Made by a program: the position numbers and the translations under genes. Source: Bacteroidales bacterium (GTDB lineage Bacteria; Bacteroidota; Bacteroidia; Bacteroidales; UBA932). Taken from it: 6,300 nt of DNA. Under the pieces are notes generated by a model. It saw only the letters and a program-made list of their open reading frames with translations. It was not told where the DNA came from and searched no databases. Where the stretch lies: contig JAGAAU010000226.1 in NCBI GenBank assembly GCA_017615135.1, positions 1 through 6,300 on the forward strand, given 5' to 3'. Shown here one piece after another: positions 1 through 5,156 of this stretch (position 1 is the first letter of the stretch; the number at the start of each line of letters is the position of its first letter).

Positions 1-35
1 CAGACGACTGCCGGTTGAAGGTCTTTAATGGTCAT
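1..35 (-). CDS. N-terminal fragment of a divergently transcribed gene, product unknown
   Basis: Reading the minus strand from an ATG at 35 down to 33 gives an open frame of 11 codons, MTIKDLQPAVV, that runs off the left edge. It is the only ATG on the minus strand between the divergent promoter and the edge, and it lies about 30 bases downstream of the expected transcription start, which supports it as a true start. There is no signal peptide in the visible part, so a cytoplasmic protein is more likely. The 'LQPxxV' opening weakly recalls the N-terminus of aminoacyl-histidine dipeptidases (PepD), but 11 residues are far too few to assign it. Confidence 0.5.
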   Translation of the reverse strand, partial: MTIKDLQPAVV

Positions 36-70
36 ATTTTGAATGTTTATTTGATGTTTAAAACTACACT

Positions 71-95
71 TACAAATATAATAATCTGATTTGTA
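71..95. repeat. 7-bp perfect inverted repeat overlapping elements of both divergent promoters
   Basis: TACAAAT at 71-77 and ATTTGTA at 89-95 are exact reverse complements separated by 11 bases; the match does not extend on either side. The left arm contains part of the minus-strand -7 element and the right arm contains the plus-strand -33 element. It could be an operator read by a dimeric regulator acting on both genes. Part of the symmetry may simply follow from two TTTG-containing promoter elements facing opposite ways in AT-rich DNA. Confidence 0.4.
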
Positions 96-104
96 TTTTT
101 CAAC
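73..104 (-). promoter_or_regulatory. Putative Bacteroidetes-type promoter for the minus-strand gene
   Basis: On the minus strand, bases 80 to 73 read TATATTTG, an exact match to the Bacteroidetes -7 consensus TAnnTTTG. Bases 104 to 101 read GTTG, one mismatch from the -33 TTTG element, with a 20-base spacer. Transcription would start near 66, leaving a leader of roughly 30 bases before the ATG at 35. The DNA is AT-rich, so a chance match is possible, but the position relative to the start codon is right. Confidence 0.5.
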
Positions 105-121
105 TGCAATAAATATCTTTG
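90..121 (+). promoter_or_regulatory. Bacteroidetes-type promoter of the seven-gene operon
   Basis: TTTG at 90-93 and TATCTTTG at 114-121 match the Bacteroidetes housekeeping sigma consensus (TTTG at -33, TAnnTTTG at -7) exactly, with a 20-base spacer, inside the usual range. Transcription should start near 128, giving a short AT-rich leader of about 22 bases before the ATG at 151. No Shine-Dalgarno sequence is present in the leader, as is normal for this phylum. No comparable promoter stands out between the later genes, whose gaps are too short for one. Confidence 0.75.
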
Positions 122-150
122 TATCTGTGCATTTATAACCAATACGTTAT

Positions 151-639
151 ATGAAGAAAAAATTACTCTTCCTTGCGCTCAGCGCACTTCTGATTGTCTC
201 CTGCGGAACCACTAAAAAAACGGCTTCCAATGCAGAGCTGTTCAAATATGACCTTGAATACGTGAAAACCGGCGGACACGACATGTCCATCGTCAAGGTC
301 TGGAGCTATGGTCAGACTGCCAAACAGGCCGAAGAAAAATGCCGTGCCGATGCGGTTCACGGAGTTCTCTTCAAGGGCTACAGCGGACAGGGTATCAGCA
401 AACCCGCCATGGTAAAGGGAATCAACGGCTATGAGGAAAACAAAGAGTTCTTCGACAAGTTCTTCAACAGCGGCGATTACCTCCGCTATGTTTCGGCCGT
501 AGTGGACGGTTCTACGGAAACCAGGAAGGTCCAGGGAGGAGGTTATAAGGTATCCTCAGAAATTTCAGTGAACGTAAGGATGCTCCGCAAGCATCTGGAG
601 GAAGCCGGAATAATAAAGAGACTCGGATACGGATTCTAA
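151..639 (+). CDS. Exported lipoprotein of unknown function, paralogue of the gene at 1442
   Basis: 162 residues. The N-terminus is a lipoprotein signal: three lysines, a leucine-rich core, and a lipobox I15-V16-S17-C18, so Cys18 is the likely acylated residue and the protein should be membrane-anchored, facing the periplasm or the surface. The mature part (about 30-155) aligns along its length with the protein encoded at 1442-1909: shared LEY near residue 35, a helix with regularly spaced alanines (residues 54-71) ending in LFKG, an SKP motif (83-85), FFxxFF (100-105), and a C-terminal beta region leading into VxMLRxxL. The pattern 'small residue-G, then an A-rich helix' loosely recalls LPP20/FlgT N-terminal domains, which is inference only. 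ATG 151 is the first start after the promoter and gives a complete signal peptide. It is the first gene of the operon. Confidence 0.88.
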   Translation: MKKKLLFLALSALLIVSCGTTKKTASNAELFKYDLEYVKTGGHDMSIVKVWSYGQTAKQAEEKCRADAVHGVLFKGYSGQGISKPAMVKGINGYEENKEFFDKFFNSGDYLRYVSAVVDGSTETRKVQGGGYKVSSEISVNVRMLRKHLEEAGIIKRLGYGF

Positions 640-652
640 AATTTTATATGGC

Positions 653-1423
653 ATGAAAAAGTTTATTGCTTTAATTCTGCTGGTCGTTCCGCTTATCTGC
701 AGTGCGCAGGAGCGCAAGACCCTTTTCCTGAACAACGGAAACAAAGTGAGCGGAGAGATTGTGAGCGAAAGCCCCACCGCAGTTGTAATCAAGACCGACA
801 GCGGAGACGTCCGTTCCTACAGCCGGATTGAAATCCGCAAGATTGCCAACAGCCCGGACGAGGTCATCCCCGCAGTGAAGGACCAAAGCGCTTATGTGGA
901 TTACAGCGACAAGGAAACCGGATTCTGGGCGGCGGCCGAAGTGGGTGCCGGCGTAGCATTCGATGTAGTGCCGGGATACGGAGCACCAGCCCGCTTCCCC
1001 ATCGAGATAGACTTGAGCGCAGGTTACCGCTTCAACCCCTATATCCAGGTCGGTGGCGGCGTGGGTGTCGTGCCGATGATTGGAGGTGCGAGGCATTATT
1101 ATCCTTTCCCGAATCTGGATGGCGAGTATGTTCAGAAGAGCCCTGTATATGTACCCATCTTCCTCTGCGCCCGCGGCGTCATGATCAACCCCAGGTCCCG
1201 CAGCCTCGTTCCCTACTGGTCTTTCAACGGAGGTTATGCCATTAACGGCGGAGCCTATCTCTCCCCTACCGTAGGTTTGAGAATCGGCTCTCTCGAGAGG
1301 CATCATTTCCTCGTGGGTCTGTCATACGTAGGGCTGGTCGGCACAGACCTCATCAGTCCTATCGATGAAATTTTCTCTACCAGCACCCATGCATTCATGC
1401 TCAAAGTGGGTTATCAGTTCTAA
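653..1423 (+). CDS. Putative outer-membrane beta-barrel protein with an N-terminal small beta domain
   Basis: 256 residues. Residues 1-19 are a Sec signal peptide (MKK, hydrophobic core, cleavage near C-S-A-Q). Residues 22-66 form a compact predicted beta domain with the pattern NG-x-x-V-x-G-x-I, then V-x-I-K-T-x-x-G, then the I-x-K-I end. This resembles the short N-terminal module that precedes barrels in many Bacteroidetes membrane proteins. Residues 90-256 alternate hydrophobic and polar residues with many Gly and aromatic residues in about eight strands, and the chain ends in Phe after G-Y-Q, the usual BAM signal of outer-membrane proteins. I therefore infer an eight-stranded barrel; whether it is a pore or an anchor is not visible. 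It starts 13 bases after the lipoprotein gene. An ATG at 648 leads to a stop after two codons, so 653 is the start. Confidence 0.85.
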   Translation: MKKFIALILLVVPLICSAQERKTLFLNNGNKVSGEIVSESPTAVVIKTDSGDVRSYSRIEIRKIANSPDEVIPAVKDQSAYVDYSDKETGFWAAAEVGAGVAFDVVPGYGAPARFPIEIDLSAGYRFNPYIQVGGGVGVVPMIGGARHYYPFPNLDGEYVQKSPVYVPIFLCARGVMINPRSRSLVPYWSFNGGYAINGGAYLSPTVGLRIGSLERHHFLVGLSYVGLVGTDLISPIDEIFSTSTHAFMLKVGYQF

Positions 1424-1441
1424 ATCAACGTTATTCAGAAT

Positions 1442-1909
1442 ATGAAAAAGTTATTTTCAGTATTGGCGCTGGCGCTGCTCTTTGTAACCGGCGGCATCGC
1501 AGCGGGCCAGGGCTTCTCCGCCCCGTCCCTCGAATACATGGGAACCCAGATGGACGGCTCCATCACGGTGAGGGTTACCGCATCCGGTCGCAATTACAAG
1601 GATGCGATAGACCAGGCCCGCAAGTTTGCCCTCAAGCAGACGCTGTTCAGGGGCATCCGCACCGGAGACCCCCTGCTTTCAAAACCCCTCGTAACGGAAG
1701 TCAACGCAGAGGAGAAGTATCAGACCTTCTTCAACGCCTTCTTCGCAGACACTGGAGTTTTCAGCAACTTCGTAAGTTCTGAAGACAAGAGACTCGGTTC
1801 CAACGAGCGCGTAGGTGGAAAGATTCAGGTGAAAGTGGTTTCCACCATCAGGGTGCTTCGCCCTCAACTGAAGCAATATCTGCTTGATAACGAAATACTT
1901 AAACCATAA
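1442..1909 (+). CDS. Secreted periplasmic protein of unknown function, paralogue of the gene at 151
   Basis: 155 residues with a Sec signal peptide (MKK, Leu/Ala-rich core, cleavage around A-A-G-Q, residues 20-24). It has no cysteine at all, so it cannot be a lipoprotein. The mature part is homologous to the lipoprotein at 151-639: LEYMG (30-34), a helix with evenly spaced Ala/Lys (residues 51-68) ending in LFRG, SKP (80-82), FFxxFF (97-102, read as F-F-N-A-F-F), and VGGKIQVKV followed by IRVLRPQL near the end. The helix following a short beta strand and 'SGR' recalls the LPP20/FlgT-N type of domain, but I cannot confirm that from sequence alone. It sits between the barrel gene and the DUF6175-like gene with gaps of 18 and 4 bases, so its product is probably made with theirs and works beside them. 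Confidence 0.87.
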   Translation: MKKLFSVLALALLFVTGGIAAGQGFSAPSLEYMGTQMDGSITVRVTASGRNYKDAIDQARKFALKQTLFRGIRTGDPLLSKPLVTEVNAEEKYQTFFNAFFADTGVFSNFVSSEDKRLGSNERVGGKIQVKVVSTIRVLRPQLKQYLLDNEILKP

Positions 1910-1913
1910 AGCC

Positions 1914-2858
1914 ATGAGAAAGACATTTTTGATTCTTCTCGCATCCGCATTATGCGTACTGGCGGCCGCCCAGGCAAAGAGGCCTACCATCATGGTGGTC
2001 CCCAGCGACCTCTGGTGCTCCCAGAACGGATTTATGAGCGTAGACAACTCCATGGGAGAAGCCATCCCCGTACCCAACTACCGTCTCGCGCTTATGACCA
2101 ACGCGGAACTGCTTCCCGTAATTTCACAGATTAACGGTCTTATGGCCGACAGGGGCTTCCCCCTGAAGAACCTTGAGAGCGAAATCAAGGCGCTCAACAC
2201 CTCTTCAGCCGAGAACGCCGCCATCACTTCCAAGGACGGAGCCGGCGTAAAGACCAATATGCTGGACGAACTGAGGCAAAGGGCCAGGGCCGACATCATC
2301 ATCCAGCTCACCTGGACGCTCTACGAAACCGGTCCCAAGAAAACCGTAACTTACACCCTCCAGGGCCTCGATTCCTACACAAACAAGGAAATAGCCACCT
2401 CCACCGGCACCAGCGAACCTTCCTTTACCGCCGAACTGCCCCTGCTTCTCCAGGAAGCGGTGAGCAGCCGCATGGAAGTTTTCTGCGACAGGCTGCAGGC
2501 TTACTTCGACGACCTTCTTGAGAACGGCCGCGAAATCTCCTTCAACGTACGCGTATTCGACAATCCCGACGGCTTCGACCTCGAGAAAGAATACGACGGC
2601 AAGGAGCTCCGGGAAATCATCGAAGACTGGATGAACGAGAATACCGTCAACCACAGCTACAACCTTGTAGACGACAGCGAAGTGTTTATGAACTTCGAGT
2701 CTGTGCGCATTCCCCTTTACGACGAGAGGGGCCGCGCAATGGCAGCCGGCAACTTTGCCAGGAATCTCGAAAAGTATTTGAAGGCGGAACCCTTCAACAT
2801 CCCCATCAAGCGTGACAACGCCGGCCTGGGTAAGGCATCTTTGTATTTGTTCAAATAA
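1914..2858 (+). CDS. Secreted DUF6175-like protein, possible LpoB/CsgG-type fold
   Basis: 314 residues from ATG 1914. The frame is open upstream to an ATG at 1884, but the start at 1914 places a normal signal peptide at the very N-terminus (MRKTF, Leu/Ala core, cleavage near A-Q-A, residues 18-22) and leaves a 4-base gap to the previous stop. The mature protein opens with PTIMVVPSDxWC (24-35), which I tentatively associate with the Bacteroidetes family DUF6175. Residues 124-165 read as ARADIII, a strand, a turn, then TYTLQGLDSYTNKEI. This order matches the 'gADyil-G ... v-l-rl-D-TGei' layout of LpoB, CsgG and TolB-N-like domains, so a related alpha/beta fold is a reasonable inference. The C-terminal part (207-314) is a second mixed domain rich in acidic residues. 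C35 and C191 are the only mature cysteines. Function is unknown. Confidence 0.87.
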   Translation: MRKTFLILLASALCVLAAAQAKRPTIMVVPSDLWCSQNGFMSVDNSMGEAIPVPNYRLALMTNAELLPVISQINGLMADRGFPLKNLESEIKALNTSSAENAAITSKDGAGVKTNMLDELRQRARADIIIQLTWTLYETGPKKTVTYTLQGLDSYTNKEIATSTGTSEPSFTAELPLLLQEAVSSRMEVFCDRLQAYFDDLLENGREISFNVRVFDNPDGFDLEKEYDGKELREIIEDWMNENTVNHSYNLVDDSEVFMNFESVRIPLYDERGRAMAAGNFARNLEKYLKAEPFNIPIKRDNAGLGKASLYLFK

Positions 2859-2867
2859 GACATTGCC

Positions 2868-3821
2868 ATGAAAAAGATACTCAGCATAATAACAGGAGCA
2901 GGCCTCCTCATTCAGGGATTTGCCGCTTTCGCTCAGGGCAGCCAGCCTACCCCCATCCCCATGGCGGTATCCATCAACGAAGCTTCCTCCAACATCCCCG
3001 CGGCCTCCAGAAACTATCTTGAGACCAAGTTGAACTCGCTGGTCACCAACGGAGGAATGGGCAGCACCGCAGACTTCAGCCAGTTCTACCTTACCTGTTC
3101 TTACAACCTGGTAGAAAAGCACGTGGTAAGCGGAGCCCCCACCAAGTACTTCCAGACCATAGAGATGACTTTCTCTGTAGTGGACGCCCTGGCTTCCAAG
3201 ATTTTCTCCTCCACTTCCATCGAGGTAAAGGGAATAGGCAACAGCGAAGAACAGGCCAACACCAACAGTATCAGGCAGTTCTCTCCCAGCAACAAGAGCC
3301 TTACCGCCTTCATCAGCGAATCTGGGAAGAAGATTGTAGCCTACTACGACTCGCAGTATAAGAACATTATCTCCCGCGCCCAGTCTCTGGCCAAGGTTAA
3401 ATCTTACGACGAGGCCCTGTTCCAGCTCTCTCTGGTACCGGAGGCTTGTTCAGGTTATCAGGAAGTGGTAGAGGCCGCCAACGGCATCTATCAGAAATAC
3501 CTCGACAACGAGGCCCAGCAGAACCTGGCCAAGGCCACCGCCATATGGAATGCCGGCCAGAATGCCGAAGCCGCCGCTGCAGCGGGTGAATACCTCGCCC
3601 TCATCAATCCCGACGCATCCTGCTATCCTCAGGCTGTAGAGCTTAACGACGAGATTAAGAAGAGAATCAAGAGGGATATAGACTACTTCAGGCGCATCAA
3701 CGAGGAAGACCGCCAGATGGCGCACCAGGAGCGCATGTCTCAGATTGCCGCATGGAAGGCTGTAGGAGTCGCATACGGCAACAACCAGAAAACCCAATAT
3801 TATTACAGGTCCATCTATTAA
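2868..3821 (+). CDS. Secreted protein with beta-rich N-terminal domain and TPR-like helical repeats
   Basis: 317 residues. Residues 1-23 are a Sec signal peptide ending A-A-F-A-Q. Residues 29-160 hold a helix followed by long strands (FYLTCSYNLV at 73-82, IEMTFSVVDALASKIF at 98-113), an arrangement like the LpoB/CsgG-like region suggested in the preceding gene. Residues 169-267 are helical and contain two TPR-like units, each with an alanine-rich helix, an aligned cysteine (C194, C252) and a following tyrosine. The tail (about 262-298) is a highly charged, probably coiled helix, ending in AVGVAYGNNQ and a tyrosine-rich YYYRSIY. No enzymatic motif is visible, so a scaffold or adaptor role is likely. 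The gap to the upstream gene is 9 bases. The gene ends with two consecutive in-frame TAA stops (3819-3824). Confidence 0.86.
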   Translation: MKKILSIITGAGLLIQGFAAFAQGSQPTPIPMAVSINEASSNIPAASRNYLETKLNSLVTNGGMGSTADFSQFYLTCSYNLVEKHVVSGAPTKYFQTIEMTFSVVDALASKIFSSTSIEVKGIGNSEEQANTNSIRQFSPSNKSLTAFISESGKKIVAYYDSQYKNIISRAQSLAKVKSYDEALFQLSLVPEACSGYQEVVEAANGIYQKYLDNEAQQNLAKATAIWNAGQNAEAAAAAGEYLALINPDASCYPQAVELNDEIKKRIKRDIDYFRRINEEDRQMAHQERMSQIAAWKAVGVAYGNNQKTQYYYRSIY

Positions 3822-3833
3822 TAACCACGACCT

Positions 3834-5156
3834 ATGAAAAAACTGTTCATTACATTAACGGTCGTGCTGGTGGCCTGCTTCGTAGCATCCGCACAGAAAG
3901 ACACTACGGCTCTGGCAAAATACCGCAGGTCCTCGCTGTACACCGTCCTTATAAAGCATTCATCCTATCCTTATGCCGCCGAAATCCTTACGGCCTTCAA
4001 GGAAATGCCCATACCGGACAAATTCAACGACCATAATCTCTGGATCCGCGAATTCGAGTCCAACGCCTCAAAAATGAAGCAGCACGGCAAGACCAAGGAC
4101 AACCTCAACATCCAGGACGCAGACCAGTTCATAGCAGATAACGGTATCGCTAAAGCCCTGGTAGCCAAATGGTTCAATCGAGACCCCTCCACCGGAGGAT
4201 TTGACATCAACCTTATTCAGGAAAGGGGCTTCTACGACGCATCCCAGTTGGATATCGCTTCCGCAAAGGAAAGCGCCAGAGGAACCGCGGCACTCGGAGA
4301 TGCCGGCGAGGAACTTATCGGAAAGACTTTCGTGATGGTGAACGACATCACCTTCGTAGACAAAGGTGAAACCTCCGCCAAGGTTGCTACCGGAATCACC
4401 ATTGCCGGAAGACTTGCCGGCGCCCTCCTCGGCAGCAGCGCCATCTCTTCTGCCGGGAACCTTGCAGCGGCAGCCACCAATGAAATAGACGGTTTTACCG
4501 TAAACATCACCTCCTACCTCTACAGACTTATCTGGGACGATGTTTCCGCCGCCACTTTCTACAGCAGCTACTGGTTCCCCGCCAATACCACCGATCCTAC
4601 CAGAAGGGCCGCTTTCAACAACAGCGACATCTTCCGCGTAGAATATGTGGGCAGCACCTCCACCTCTGCCTCCAACGTCAGCTCGAAGAGCTTCGCCAAG
4701 CAGACAAAGGGCCAGCAGATGCTGAAGGTCTGCACGCGAGCTATCGATAAATCCATCGTACAGTTGCAGAGGGCTTATGACGAGTTCAAGGTGAACGTTC
4801 CCTTATACAAGATTGCCGAAGACGGTTCCACCGTTGACGTGCAGATCGGGCTGAAGGAAGGAGTTAACGAAAAATCCCGTTACGAGGTTCTCATGCCGGT
4901 TGAGCTCGCCACCGGAGGAATGAAATACGAAAGGGTTGGTATGATCCAGCCTGTAAAGGGCAAAATCTGGGACAACCGCTTCGGCGCCCTCGAAGAGGCT
5001 ATCGCCCTCAAGCAATCCGGCGAGAAGTCCAAGGATAAAGATGCCGCCAACCTGGAGGCAGCTTCCCTTAACGCCACCACCTTCAAGGTACTTACCGGCG
5101 CCAATAAGATTGTCCCCGGATGTTTAGTGCGTGAGGTTACCATCAAACGGCAATGA
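3834..5156 (+). CDS. Large secreted envelope protein with glycine-zipper segment and C-terminal beta domain
   Basis: 440 residues, function unknown. The signal peptide is MKKLF plus a Val/Leu core. Cleavage is probably by signal peptidase I after A-S-A (residues 18-20), though L12-V13-A14-C15 also fits a lipobox. Residues 25-155 look mainly helical and polar. Residues 157-178 form a strand region (G-E-E-L-I-G-K-T-F-V-M-V). They are followed by a hydrophobic glycine- and alanine-rich stretch at 183-214 with glycines at 192, 196, 200 and 208, a glycine-zipper pattern typical of membrane-contacting helices. Strands resume at 221-234. After a Ser/Thr-rich linker (273-286) and a helix, residues 331-438 form a beta domain (VDVQIGLKEGV ... 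GxIxxVKGKIWDNR ... IVPGCLVREV) that resembles a FlgT-C/SH3-like module; this is a fold-level guess. Its stop overlaps the start of the GTPase gene. Confidence 0.86.
   Translation: MKKLFITLTVVLVACFVASAQKDTTALAKYRRSSLYTVLIKHSSYPYAAEILTAFKEMPIPDKFNDHNLWIREFESNASKMKQHGKTKDNLNIQDADQFIADNGIAKALVAKWFNRDPSTGGFDINLIQERGFYDASQLDIASAKESARGTAALGDAGEELIGKTFVMVNDITFVDKGETSAKVATGITIAGRLAGALLGSSAISSAGNLAAAATNEIDGFTVNITSYLYRLIWDDVSAATFYSSYWFPANTTDPTRRAAFNNSDIFRVEYVGSTSTSASNVSSKSFAKQTKGQQMLKVCTRAIDKSIVQLQRAYDEFKVNVPLYKIAEDGSTVDVQIGLKEGVNEKSRYEVLMPVELATGGMKYERVGMIQPVKGKIWDNRFGALEEAIALKQSGEKSKDKDAANLEAASLNATTFKVLTGANKIVPGCLVREVTIKRQ

Noticed and set aside
534..542. GGGAGGAGG run in the lipoprotein gene resembling a ribosome binding site
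   Set aside because: It encodes a Gly-Gly-Gly stretch and has no start codon at a suitable distance.
671..1306. A 211-codon open frame on the minus strand inside the barrel gene
   Set aside because: It is fully antisense to a well-supported outer-membrane protein gene and its translation shows no signal peptide or motif; no promoter precedes it.
1884..1913. Earlier in-frame ATG for the DUF6175-like gene
   Set aside because: It would overlap the previous gene by 26 bases and put ten polar residues ahead of a standard signal peptide; ATG 1914 gives a clean export signal and a 4-base gap.
2205..3122. A 305-codon open frame on the minus strand across the end of one gene and the start of the next
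   Set aside because: It lies antisense to two genes with clear signal peptides and family features, crosses their boundary, and its translation is low-complexity (Val/Gly/Ala-rich) with no domain. It is a codon-bias shadow.
4914..4922. GGAGGA directly before an ATG inside the 440-residue gene
   Set aside because: There is no spacing between the purine run and the ATG, the ATG is in frame within a conserved-looking domain, and this phylum rarely uses Shine-Dalgarno sequences.
151..5156. Calling the operon a flagellar FlgO/FlgP/FlgT or curli (CsgG) locus
   Set aside because: The resemblance is only in the order of predicted secondary structure. There is no sequence-level match I can vouch for, no flagellar or curlin gene is present, and the inferred phylum lacks bacterial flagella as a rule.
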